In this document: positions 1-9,220 of the stretch, piece by piece | Position numbering within the stretch: the first letter of the stretch is position 1 | Layout of the letters: the number at the start of each line of letters is the position of its first letter | Translations under genes and position numbers: made by a program | The notes under the pieces: model-generated | Database searches by the model: none | What the model was told of the DNA's origin: nothing | The model's input: only the letters and a program-made list of their open reading frames with translations | Assembly (NCBI GenBank): GCA_027596945.1 | Contig: JADGJH010000603.1 | Coordinates: forward strand, 1 to 16,205 | Length of the DNA: 16,205 bases | Direction of reading: 5' to 3' | From: Physocladia obscura | Lineage: Eukaryota > Chytridiomycota > Chytridiomycetes > Chytridiales > Chytriomycetaceae

Positions 1-670
1 CAATTGAAGACCCAGAAATTCAACAAATGTTTCAATTTAGGGGAGGAATGAAGATGAAAGTTCTCTTACAGATAAAGAAATTGAACCATTAATTGAAAAA
101 AATCTATTATCAGAAGAAACAATCAATGAAACCATTGAAGATCTGATAGAACAAGTTCCAGAGATAACCATACCTATTAATTCAGATGAAGAAGACAATG
201 TATCTGAAATAGAAACAATAGATGATTCAGAACTTGAATTAGAAGAAAATGAATCTTCAAATCCACCAAAAGATAAAATGAATAGAATTGAGTGGAATCC
301 TGAAGGCTTAAATAAAGTCTTAGACAAGTGGGGAATTACCAAATGTCTAAAGTCTAAAGGAGAAGAAAATAGACTGGCAATCTCAGAAAAGAGATTCAAT
401 GTCAAGTTGAAGAAAACTTACCAAATAACTTAAGTTTCAGAAAGAAACTTGAGAAAATAATAAATCACAAAGTGAAGAAAAGAAATATGCTCAGAATAAG
501 AGCTTTTCTTACAGATATTGTGATTAGACCAAAAATACAGAAAGCCATAATGAAAGTAATTAAACCTTTCAAAGATGCCAATCCTTTCTCAGACAGATTG
601 ATGATTTAGAACCTGTTCCTAAATAATAAAAGAAGCAAAGAAATCAAAGATGTGGCTAAAATGGCTTGAA
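1..670 (+). pseudogene. AT-rich frameshifted coding remnant, family unknown
   Basis: The plus strand carries consecutive coding-like stretches in different frames, entering from the left edge. The first runs to a stop near 90. A second, about 45-432, is strongly acidic (many Glu/Asp/Ser, including EEDN and ELELEEN). A third, about 409-609, is very basic (for example KKLEK, HKVKKRN, RPKIQK) and ends in TAG at 607-609. Each frame change could be explained by one inserted or deleted base in a purine run (around 45-55 and 405-415). The DNA is more AT-rich and more purine-biased than its neighbours. I do not recognise the protein; an acidic then basic layout is compatible with a transposon or selfish-element protein but does not prove it. 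The long minus-strand ORF at 37-405 is its shadow. The frameshifts could be real decay or sequencing error in homopolymers. Confidence 0.4.
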
Positions 671-689
671 GCCATGAAAGCAGTAACTA

Positions 690-2000
690 TTTCTTCACAT
701 TTGTTGACTACAAGGATCTACAAGAAATATGCTGACAAAAGTTGGCAACATCTGAGATTGAAGCTCAATTGCAATAATTTATCAATTGGATGGAATCACA
801 AAGGATATTCTTGTCGGTGTATTCATGACTCAAGATTGGGATATATGGGCCGAGGTTTTTTACTTCAAATTTAAATCCTCTCTTTGCTAAGCTAATTTCG
901 TTGTTGCAGATTCGTGACAAACTCATTGCATCTCCCAGAACAAGGCCTTTCTTGACAAAATTGAGATCCCCGCCTTTGTTGTCTGCTTGGATGACATAAA
1001 AACAATCACATATGAACAGGTCTGTTGCTAACACACCAATGAATGCCAGTCTAAAGCTATTTTGACAGTGATCGAAATTTTGCTAGGTTGGAGACGGAAA
1101 GAACAGATTTTTTGACAACTGCTTTCAATTTATCGTTTTCGACAACGGTGTCGCCGGATTCAATGGCAAGCATTCCATGATGGAGGCAACACTGACTTCA
1201 CAACTTTGTGATTGGGCACTTGATTTTTTGGCCAAAAGCAAATTCAATTATGGAACAGCATCTCCATAAACGAAACTTCCAAAATCAACGAAACTCGAGT
1301 TTGATCTCACCGATAGTCTCAAACGCGAAGTTCAAATTGCCAAAACAAGGTTGATGAACGTGTTTCCAAGCACGAACTCACAATCACTGTTTTCGATGGA
1401 TATGGGAAAATTTGATTAAGAAGTTGGGATGTTTACCAGACGCTTACACGCAGATGGCGATTCAACTCGCGTACTACAATATGGAGTTAGTAGAGCAACA
1501 TACGAAAATGCACAAACGAGAAAATACGCATATGGACAGACTGAAACTGGTCGCAGCGTTTTTGTAAAATCTGTTGCATGGGATAAGTTACGGAAGATGC
1601 AAACTTGAGTGCGGTTGAAAAAGGTGAATTTTGGCGGAAAGCTATTGTCTCGCAAAGCTTATACATGGCTATCGTAATTGAAGGTTAAGGCGATGACAGA
1701 CATTTACTCGGACTTTGTCTGCTTTTGAGCAAATATCTTCAATTTTCACGGACCCTTCGTATGCCCTCGCGCGCAACTGGAATTTGTCCGCGTCTCAAAT
1801 CTCGAGCGAATACTATAATGGGTACGGATAAGGCAAGGTTGTTCCCGACGGATATGGCGTCGCGTTCATGGTAAGCAACGACTTTTTATAATTTAATTAA
1901 ATATCGCAGAAACTTAAGAACGAGGAAATGTGTTACAACTTAATTGAAGCATTGAGGGAAATGAGGGTGATGACGCTATCGCCCCACCGCTAAAGTCAAA
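690..2000 (+). pseudogene. Carnitine acyltransferase pseudogene, 5'-truncated
   Basis: Broken paralogue of the intact acyltransferase at 5026-7398. Matching segments in order: about 760-848 (EIEAQLQ, then VGVFMTQDWDIWAE against IGALTTLDRDSWTK); 918-1018 (IPAFVVCLDD against TAAFVVCLDA); 1085-1250 (NRFFDN, VAGFNGKHSMMEAT); 1440-1640 (RKYAYGQTETGRS); 1740-1960 (FTDPSYALARNW, VVPDGYGVAFM, KNEEM). The catalytic His codon survives at 1171-1173, but the flanking Glu is Lys and the conserved Asp is Glu. Numerous stops and frameshifts rule out function. A 71-nt intron equivalent to intron 6 of the intact gene survives (about 847-917, ending TTGCAG), so this is not a processed retrocopy. Introns at the exon 5/6 and 7/8 junctions of the intact gene are absent here. 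Nothing matching exons 1 to early 5 is present. Confidence 0.88.
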
Positions 2001-2518
2001 ACTAAAAGGCTTTTTCTTTTTTTCTGAAAATTTTACAATTTTCCAAAAGCCCGTAAATGAATCTATCATGTGCATTGCAAACTATATCAGAATTTCTTAT
2101 AGCAGCTTTTTTCGCACAATTTTGTTGAAATTTAAGGAAGATACAACGAAGAAGTTTATTAGCAATTCATACAAACGATTTTGGGAGTAAAGTTTTGTAA
2201 TTTTTATCTTTCAACACAAAGCTCCATATAATTTTATGGTAATATTTTCCCAACAAAAAATAATATAGATTCAATTAATGTTTAAAAAATATAGGTCAGA
2301 TTCCCATGCAAAATATGGAGTATAGATATGATGGCGAATTTTCAAATTGGAATTCAGAAAAATTGCGATGATCTCATTATGACGTTATATTTCATCACGT
2401 TTTTTTGTCTGGTTTCGCCACTCCACTCAAGAAATGGGTATTGCGACATCAATTGCGATCTTACATCCGAAGGAAAAGAATAAATTGGCAAAACTTTAAA
2501 AGAAACTGGAAAACTACG
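2001..2518. other. Intergenic spacer upstream of the permease
   Basis: AT-rich spacer between the acyltransferase pseudogene and the permease start. No coding stretch with family resemblance was seen. An ATG at 2405 is in frame with the permease start at 2519 without an intervening stop, but the translation between them is basic and unlike permease N-termini, so I treat it as 5' leader. Confidence 0.5.
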
Positions 2519-4501
2519 ATGTCGGAAAACCGTTCACACAAGACCCCACTTGCAGTCGGAGGTAAAAAAATTGTCAGTGGCATAAAAAAAAAATTTATAA
2601 ATTGTGTCGTGACAGATCAGCTTCTTATTCGCCGAATTGGATGGTTCGAAGCTAGCCTGTTTAATATTGGCCAGGTTTGTCGAATTTTGTAAATCGCGAC
2701 TGTTACACTCATTATCGGTCAAAGATTATTGGCACGGGCATTTTCACGAATCCGGCTACTATTCTTAGTAATGCCGGTTCAACTGGTGCCGCTCTGCTTC
2801 TCTGGCTTTTGGGCGCTCTCGCTGCATTGAGTGGATTATGGGGCTTCACCGAGCTTGGAACAACAGTTAGTCTTTATACCATTCAAATTTTTTTTTTTTT
2901 CTTTTTTCTTTTCTCTTCGCTCGCATTCTCACCAACTGTATAGTTTCCTCGTAGTGGAGGTGAAAAAGAGTACTTGAAGCAAATTTATTTGAAACCGAGA
3001 CTGCTTGTGGAGACGCTGTTTACAATTTCCGCTGGAGTTGTGTTGAAAGGCGCTGGTCTGGCTAATGCCCTTATTGCATTCGGGAGTTACATCAACTTTT
3101 CTATATATGGCCCAACTTTTTCCAGCGGTTTGTTTCAAAATTTCAAAATGTTCTTACACACACTTACTCATCAATGATCCAAATTTCAACTCAGATTACG
3201 GTTCAAGGGGATGGGCATTTGGCGCAATCACGATTCTTTCTATTATCACAATTTTCTCTGGAAAAATCGCTGTCAAATTCAACTCAACGATAACAGTTTA
3301 CAAGCTTCTCTTGCTTACATTTCTTGTGTTTACCGGAATTGTCGCACTCGCGGGAGGGTTTAAAGATGTCTCAATTCCTGGCCTGAATTCAAGTACCATT
3401 AATTTCCAAGGAACAACCAATACTGGAAACGTTGCAACTGCAATTTACTCGGTTATGTTTGCGTATAATGGATGGGCGAATGTGAACTACATTTTGGATG
3501 AAGTACAGTTGAGTACAGTTTTTAAAACTAACCAGTTTTTTTGTTTATAAGTTTTCATTTACAAAGTGATCCGATTCGCAATTTACCGAAAGCTGCTGTG
3601 TTTAGTCTTAGCACAACGTTCGTTCTTTATTTGCTTGCTAATTTTGCATACTTTGGTGTGTTAACACGTGCTGAAATTTCTGGATCGAGTCTTACCATTG
3701 CCGCCACATTGTTAGTACGTTATTTTATTTTTCTTATTTCGGATTATTAAATTATTTAATATGCTATTCAACTGTAGCTTTTCGAAATTATATGGTGGTT
3801 CTTTTGGCTCACGCGTGCTTCCATTTTTGATCGCTTTATCTCCACTTGGTTTGGCAACCACGTTGCTTTATACAAGCTCGCGTATTCTTCTTGAAGCGGC
3901 TCGTGATGGCTTGTTGCCATTCGCGGACTACATTGGCTGGGTTGAACCACGAACAAACAGTCCAGTGTTCTCTATTGCACTCTTGTGGCTGCTTACCTCG
4001 ATTTTTCTTTGGGCACCACCACCCGGCAATGTTTTTAACTTTATTGTTTCGTTTGCTTCATACACGGGCTATCTCTTTTATCTCTTGGCAGTTGCTGGAA
4101 TTTATCTACTGCGAAGAAGAGAGCCTGAGTTGGAAAGGCCAATCAAGCTTCCTTTATTCTTTGGAATCTTTTTTATTTTCTTCTCTCTCTATGAACTTAT
4201 CTTTGTTTTCGTGCCACCTGTCAAAAACACAACTGTTTATGCGTACTATCGTAAGTTTCTCTCTAAGTGCTTTTCTATTCACTTCTTAATTGTATCACTT
4301 CTTTTTTCAGTTCCATATGTTGGTGCAGTCATTCTTCTGGTTTTGTCTGTAGGCTACTGGTATCTTCAAGTCGTTGTGTATAAAGGACCGGAGAAGTCCT
4401 ATAACGCTCGTATCATCAGAGAGGCTGAGGCGGCTGGACCTTCAGATGAAAATGGCATCGCAAATGGCCAAGAAAAAGTTTCAGAGATTAAAGAGGTCTA
4501 G
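2519..4501 (+). CDS. LAT/Mup1-type amino-acid permease (APC superfamily)
   Basis: Membrane transporter for amino acids, expected in the plasma or an organelle membrane. Eight exons keep phase throughout: 2519-2561, 2616-2674, 2725-2865, 2944-3127, 3195-3507, 3567-3710, 3778-4250, 4311-4501 (1548 nt, 515 aa, usual size for the family). The protein opens MSENRSHKT, then the first helix with the APC substrate motif IIGTGIF, a GWFEASLFNIGQ lead-in, the FPRSGGEKEYL loop typical of LAT/methionine permeases, the unwound helix-6 region MFAYNGWANVNYILDEV followed by DPIRNLPKA, and APPPGNVFNFI late in the protein. About 12 helices are expected. The C-terminus is polar and charged. All introns are 50-78 nt. 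Intron 7 (4251-4310) is 60 nt with no in-frame stop, so unspliced RNA would add 20 residues. Closest functional analogy is yeast Mup1/Mup3; the actual substrate cannot be told from sequence. Confidence 0.93.
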
Positions 4502-4540
4502 TTACATTGTATTATTGTGTTTATAGCAGACATTTTCTGG

Positions 4541-4546
4541 AATAAA
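4541..4546 (+). promoter_or_regulatory. Polyadenylation signal of the permease gene
   Basis: AATAAA lies 40 nt after the permease stop codon, the usual place for a 3'-end processing signal. Confidence 0.6.
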
Positions 4547-4759
4547 CAAAATTGATTATTGCCTCATAAAATTAGATTTCAGTTGCCAATAGCTCTCAGT
4601 CTGTTAAACTTCTAATTTATTTCTCATTTTTTTGTCATTTCTTAGTTGTCTGGGTGATGATTCAATGTATTACTCAGATTTCTGCAACGTGACTCACCTA
4701 CTCAATTATTAATTTTCTTCAAAATTTTTGGAACTGAAAATTCCTCCACCAGCAAAACG

Positions 4760-4768
4760 TATAAAAAA
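4760..4768 (+). promoter_or_regulatory. TATA box for the acyltransferase gene
   Basis: TATAAAAAA lies 28 nt before the ATG at 4796 and 258 nt before the ATG at 5026. A start site about 25-30 nt downstream would put the mRNA 5' end close to 4796, so the transcript should include the short ORF beginning there. The rest of the 294-nt gap between permease stop and 4796 shows nothing else. Confidence 0.45.
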
Positions 4769-4795
4769 ATTGCACAAACTGAATCTTTTTTTCAA

Positions 4796-4981
4796 ATGGA
4801 TAAAGATAACGCAAGTTCAATGAGTTTTCAGAGCAACAATACTTCGATTCGCCAAGCCCATCGACAGAGACAAGGCAGTGCCTTAGGCAATCCAACTGAG
4901 GAACCTGACTCACGGCCGATTGAGGTTTCCTTTAAGAGAAAGAAAAAAGTTCCAACAAAGCGAACTAATCAACCATGGTAA
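4796..4981 (+). CDS. Short ORF ahead of the acyltransferase: N-terminal exon or uORF
   Basis: A 61-codon ORF starts MDKDNASSMSF, is rich in Ser, Asn and Gln, and ends with a basic cluster (FKRKKKVPTKR) before NQPW and TAA at 4979-4981. It sits directly behind the TATA box and 45 nt before the acyltransferase ATG at 5026. Two readings fit. It may be an upstream ORF of the acyltransferase mRNA. Or it may be the true N-terminus: GTAATC at 4978 and CCAG at 4997-5000 bound a 23-nt segment whose removal keeps phase (TG|G, Trp) and joins this ORF to the acyltransferase frame, giving about 716 aa with the basic cluster just before the membrane helix. At 23 nt that intron would be far shorter than the others here. 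No family recognised. Confidence 0.4.
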   Translation: MDKDNASSMSFQSNNTSIRQAHRQRQGSALGNPTEEPDSRPIEVSFKRKKKVPTKRTNQPW

Positions 4982-5025
4982 TCTAGATTTTCGAAGCCAG
5001 GAAACCAGTTTCCGCCCGACCAATT

Positions 5026-7398
5026 ATGGATTTTGTCAATGCTGTTATTGTTGTTGTTGGGCTCACGTTTCTTTCCATGTTCAAAAAGAAGGATTCATTA
5101 GTCAAACTATTGGTAAACTTTTCTTACATCTTAATATTTGTTTGTGTTTTATAATATAAAATGCAGGAAGGAAGAGACAAGGACGTTTGTATCGATGTGG
5201 CCGAACAACAAACCTTGTCCGAATCAACCGGAAATTCTAAGACTGGCAAGCTTTATCGCTTTCAAAGTAGTCTCCCCAGGGTAAAAATACCAACTTGAAA
5301 CTCAAAAGTTATTGTCAAATATATGAAATGATTGACGGAAAATTTCCAGCTTCCAATTCCGAGCCTCGCCGAAACGTGCAACACCTACTTGAAATCTGTG
5401 CGCCCACTTGTAAACGACGATGAATATGCTAGAACGGCCTCAGTTGTTTATGAATTTCAAAAACCGGGAGGTAGAGGGGATATGTTGCAACAGAGACTCG
5501 TGGACCACAATGCCAACAAGACGACAAACTGGCTTATCGATTGGTGGAATTCATTCGCATATATGGCGTATAGAGAGCCAATTGTGGTAACTTGAATTTC
5601 TCATCTGTATATCTTCTTTTGTCCGTTTAGGTAATCATCATTTTGAACACCAAGATCTATGTGAACTACTTTTTTTGTTTCGCAGATGATGCGAAATTGG
5701 TTGACAAGCCTGCAACTCGTGCAGCTGAAATAATTTCTGGGGCTATGGCATTTCGCAAGCTTGTTGTTTCGTAAGTATTTTGAACTATTACAATGCTTAT
5801 TCAGAACCAAATTCTCACCACCACATCTTTTAAACAGCGAGGAACTTGAACCAGATATGGCACGCAAGGCGCCACTGTGTGTACATCAATATAAATATCT
5901 CTTCAATTCAACACGTATTCCAAAAAGTATTGAGGATGAAACGCGTAACTCAAATCCAGCCACCAATAATCATATTATTGTACTCCGAAATAACAAATTT
6001 TATGTTTTGGATCTTGTTGTGTCGGGCCAACTACTTTCAACTTCGGCAATTGCGAGGTGGGCTTTCGAAAATCTGTTTCTTATATGTGTTGTTTAATAAT
6101 CAAGTACAGCCAAATTCAGTACATCTACACTCATGCAGGATCAGAATGTGATGTTCCAATCGGCGCGTTAACAACTCTTGACCGCGATTCCTGGACAAAA
6201 GTATAGAATTTTGATTCTTTTTCTTTTTTTCTGACTTTCATAACGTTCAACTCAAACACAGGTACGCCAGAACATGCTAGTTGCATCCTCACTAAACCAA
6301 AAATCAATGGATATAATCGAAACAGCCGCATTTGTAGTTTGTCTGGATGCGACCAAACCAGCCACACACAGCGAGCGCGCACGGGAATGCTGGGTTGGAA
6401 ATGGCCGCAACCGATTTTTTGACAAGTCAATTCAATTTATCATTTTCGACAATGCTGTTGCTGGATTCAACGGCGAGCATTCCATGATGGACGCAACGCC
6501 AACTTCGAGAATGTGCGATTGGATCCTTCAGAGCCTAAAACGTGGCAAAATTGAACACGGCACGGCTGTTCAGCAAAAAACTCTGTCACCGCCACGTAAA
6601 CTTGAATTCGACACGTCGCCCATGCTTGAGCATGACATCTATACTGCCGTAACACGGTTTGACCAGCTTGTGGCGAAGCATGATCTAACGGTCGTTGTAT
6701 TTGAAGAGTATGGCAAGAATTTCATCAAGGGACTTGGATGTTCTCCCGATGCATATGCGCAAATGGCAATCCAACTTGCATATTTCAAAACATACGGGAA
6801 ATGTGTGGCAACCTATGAAAGTGCACAGACGAAAAAATACGCGTATGGAAGAACAGAAACCGGACGCAGTGTCTCAGTGGAGTCGGTTGCGTGGGTGAAG
6901 GCCATGCAAAATCCTGGAGTTTCGGTTTGTTCAATTATCTAATATAAACTTGAAGTAAAATGTAACAATTGGTTCTTGTAGATTGAAGAAAAAGGACAGC
7001 TAGGGCGAAAAGCTGTTGCAGCGCAGTCGGCGTATATGGCATTGGCAGCAGACGGACGTGGCGTTGACCGCCACTTGCTTGGTCTCCGTCTTCTAATTAA
7101 TTCAAATGAAGAGAAGCCAAAGATTTTCACCGATCCATCTTATGCAATTTCTTCACACTGGACCCTTTCTACTTCTCAAATCACATCTGAAAATTTTGTT
7201 GGATATGGGTGGGGTCAGGTTGTGCCAGACGGATATGGTGTTGCCTATATGGTCAAAGAGGAAAGTCTGCACTTTAATTTAGTTTCGCTGAAACTCCGGA
7301 ACGAGGAAATGAGGAGCAATTTTATTGAAGCTTTGAAAAATATGAGGGATGTTTTTGAGGCAACAGTTTTTCTTAAAAAACAACTTGCTCTTCCTTGA
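5026..7398 (+). CDS. Carnitine O-acyltransferase (acetyltransferase-like), membrane-anchored
   Basis: Transfers acyl groups between CoA and carnitine, moving acetyl/acyl units between compartments. Exons: 5026-5112, 5167-5280, 5350-5586, 5655-5770, 5838-6056, 6110-6200, 6262-6924, 6982-7398 (1944 nt, 647 aa, normal length). Family landmarks in order: LPRLPIPSLAETCNTYL at the domain start; WLIDWWNSFAYMAYREPIV; the EPDMARKAPLC...NSTRIP segment; PIGALTTLDRD; the catalytic His in GFNGEHSMMD (His361, codon 6478-6480; the usual following Gly is Ala); GRTETGRS; the STSQ carnitine-site motif; VPDGYGVAYM near the C-terminus. Residues 2-18 (DFVNAVIVVVGLTFLSM) form a hydrophobic helix followed by FKKKD, suggesting a signal anchor rather than a cleaved mitochondrial presequence. 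The C-terminus (LALP) is not a peroxisomal PTS1. All phases agree. The true start may lie at 4796. Acyl-chain preference is not determined. Confidence 0.94.
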
Positions 7399-7525
7399 TT
7401 ATTTTGTTTAGTTTTTTGCTTGTTTGTTTTTTAATTTTGAACTGTTTTTTTTTAAGCTGTTTTTTTTAGTTATTATTATCATGTGAATTCGGTAGTAATA
7501 GTTCATTCAGCGGGAATATCAAAAC

Positions 7526-7531
7526 TTTATT
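7526..7531 (-). promoter_or_regulatory. Polyadenylation signal of the receptor gene
   Basis: AATAAA on the minus strand, 63 nt beyond the receptor stop codon, inside the 195-bp gap between the converging acyltransferase and receptor genes. Confidence 0.5.
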
Positions 7532-7593
7532 TTTTGAAAAACGATCAATTACAAACAAAAGAAACCGAAAAATACAAGCAAAACGGAAGTGAG

Positions 7594-8597
7594 TCAAGAA
7601 AATGCACAAGATCCATCTTCACTCTCGTTCAGACCCCTACTTCTTCCAAAAACCCCGCATCCAAACTGTTCCCAAAAACTAAATCGAATCTCAGCTCTCA
7701 AATACAAAATCAAAATTGGCGTTACGATTACATCCGCGCTTGCAATCGCCAAACTCATGAAACTTCCAATGTTTGTTTGGCTGTCCGTTAGTCGAAAGCA
7801 GGCACTGATTATCTGAAACACTAGCATTGGCGTGTAACAAATAAACAACCCAGATGACATAACAATACACGATATGAGAACACTGTGCTGAACATTCTGG
7901 ATTTTTACTACACGGTTCGTTTTTTCTTTTGCTACGTCTAATACGTTGCTAATGAGTCGCGATACATGGATATATGAGCGGATGTACATTGCGACAGTTG
8001 TTCCCACGCAGATTGAAAGCATCCCCCCAAACCCAACTAGCCAAATTGTCCGCTGCGGATCATTGGTGGGTGAGACTGAATTTACGGCAGGCTTTTGAAA
8101 ATTTTAGTTTTTTCGATTTTAAAGGGTTTTTTGAAGTATTTCTAATTTTAACATACCGAGGTCGTGAAAATCCAGGTAATAAAACCCGAGAAAACAGTAA
8201 CGCATAATATACCTGCAGGAATCAAATATGGCTGTCCATCATCATTGCCGTATTTTACAAACAGATAGCGTTCAACAGACAGCATCGCGTTAATGGAAAA
8301 CAAAGTAACGACAAAAATGTTTGTGATTGCAGCAGAAAATGTGCCAGGAATCACCCAGTATTGATAAAAATTGAGAAATACGCAAAATACAGCATATAGT
8401 AGACTCGTGACGGTTAATGCGAGGATTATTCTGTCCATTCGATAACGGAGAATTTGGGTTCGGCTGGCCAAGGTTGCTGCAAGAACCAGGGAATTCAGGA
8501 TAGTACCGATAATCGAAATTGCGATGATGGTTGCTGTCCATGCATATTTCGTAATCGGTGTTTTTGGCTCCGGTATCGCCAGTTGCATGCCGTTCAT
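7594..8597 (-). CDS. Rhodopsin-like (class A) seven-helix receptor
   Basis: Predicted G-protein-coupled receptor in the plasma membrane; ligand unknown. Two exons: 8157-8597 and 7594-8091, with a 65-nt intron (GTATGT...AAAAG), phase 0, 312 aa. Landmarks: helix 1 GTILNSLVL with the conserved Asn (residue 35); helix 3 ending in ERY (residues 109-111), the DRY-type G-protein switch; helix 6 CYTP (232-235), matching CWxP; helix 7 ADVIVTPILILY (266-277), standing for NPxxY with Pro and Tyr kept. Deviations: the sodium-site Asp of helix 2 is not visible (IILALTVTS), and there is no Cys in the helix 2-3 loop (YQYWVIPGTF), so the canonical disulphide is probably missing. The N-terminus is about 20 residues, the C-tail about 30 with Cys near its end. 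It converges on the acyltransferase. Classical fungal pheromone or sugar receptors do not carry ERY/CYTP motifs. Confidence 0.85.
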
Positions 8598-8874
8598 TGT
8601 TTTCCGTTCAAAAATTGTGTTTCAGTTAACAAAATTTTTCGAGAAATGAAATTTTAATTTGTGTTCAAGATTGAGTCAACTTTTATTTTCTGTTCACCTG
8701 GATTTTTCTCACGCTCAAAAAAAAAGACAATAACTTCCTCCCAGAAACCCGGCGCTTTGACTTTCACTCGTGCAAAACCCGATTGTAGTCGGATCATTCA
8801 ATATATCCGCCTTTCTTCTGTGCAAAAATCTTCCCAGGTTTGCTGCGGTTGTGGCAAACTGTTTTGAGAGTTTT

Positions 8875-8924
8875 AAGATTCTGTGGGTGTTTAAAGATTC
8901 TGTGGGTGTTTAAAGATTCTGTGG
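8875..8924 (+). repeat. Tandem repeat, 19-bp unit, about 2.6 copies
   Basis: The unit AAGATTCTGTGGGTGTTTA occurs twice in full (8875-8893, 8894-8912) and a 12-nt partial copy follows (8913-8924). Copies are identical over the shared part, implying recent expansion. It lies 278 nt upstream of the receptor ATG. Confidence 0.9.
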
Positions 8925-9168
8925 TCTTGTTTGCAGAATTGGTATTGTTAGAGGTCCAGCGGTCGTTGCGAAGGTGCGTTTATCTAAAAGTCGAAAAAGT
9001 TTTTAGGATAAAAATCTCTAGTTTTGACAATCACGCTTTTGGTAGCGTTTATTGTGGTTTGGTAGTTGTTATACAATAAAAAAACCAAAAGAAAAAAACA
9101 ATGCAATTTCTGCATTAAGAATTTATTGCCACAGAACTCAAAAAATTTTGTTTATCACGACGCAGTTA

Positions 9169-9174
9169 TTTATT
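9169..9174 (-). promoter_or_regulatory. Polyadenylation signal of the WOPR gene
   Basis: AATAAA on the minus strand 47 nt past the WOPR stop codon at 9221. Confidence 0.5.
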
Positions 9175-9220
9175 TTACTTTTATTTTACTGAAATTGTTT
9201 TGCGGAATTTCATTTTTCGT

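Larger units (their letters stand above)
8598..9220. other. Spacer between two minus-strand genes
   Basis: About 620 bp between the receptor start and the WOPR stop. It should hold the receptor promoter and the WOPR 3' end. It contains the 19-bp tandem repeat at 8875-8924 and AT-rich runs. Short ORFs on the plus strand show no recognisable domain. Confidence 0.5.

Noticed and set aside
37..405. Minus-strand ORF of 122 codons, Ser/Phe-rich
   Set aside because: It is the antisense shadow of the purine-rich plus-strand remnant; its Ser/Phe/Ile bias follows from the Glu/Lys/Asp-rich opposite strand.
1872..1914. Apparent extra intron (GTAAGC...CGCAG) in the acyltransferase pseudogene
   Set aside because: Reading straight through aligns residue by residue with the intact gene (M-V-x-x-x-x-L-x-F-N-x-x-S-x-K-L) with two nonsense codons, so it is decayed coding sequence, not an intron.
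2405..2518. Upstream in-frame ATG as the permease start
   Set aside because: The 38 added residues are basic and unlike permease N-termini; ATG 2519 gives MSEN and a normal-length leader.
5631..5654. First AG (5629-5630) as acceptor for acyltransferase exon 4
   Set aside because: It keeps phase but inserts eight residues inside the conserved YREPIV-x-VNYFF strand; the AG at 5653-5654 restores the family alignment.
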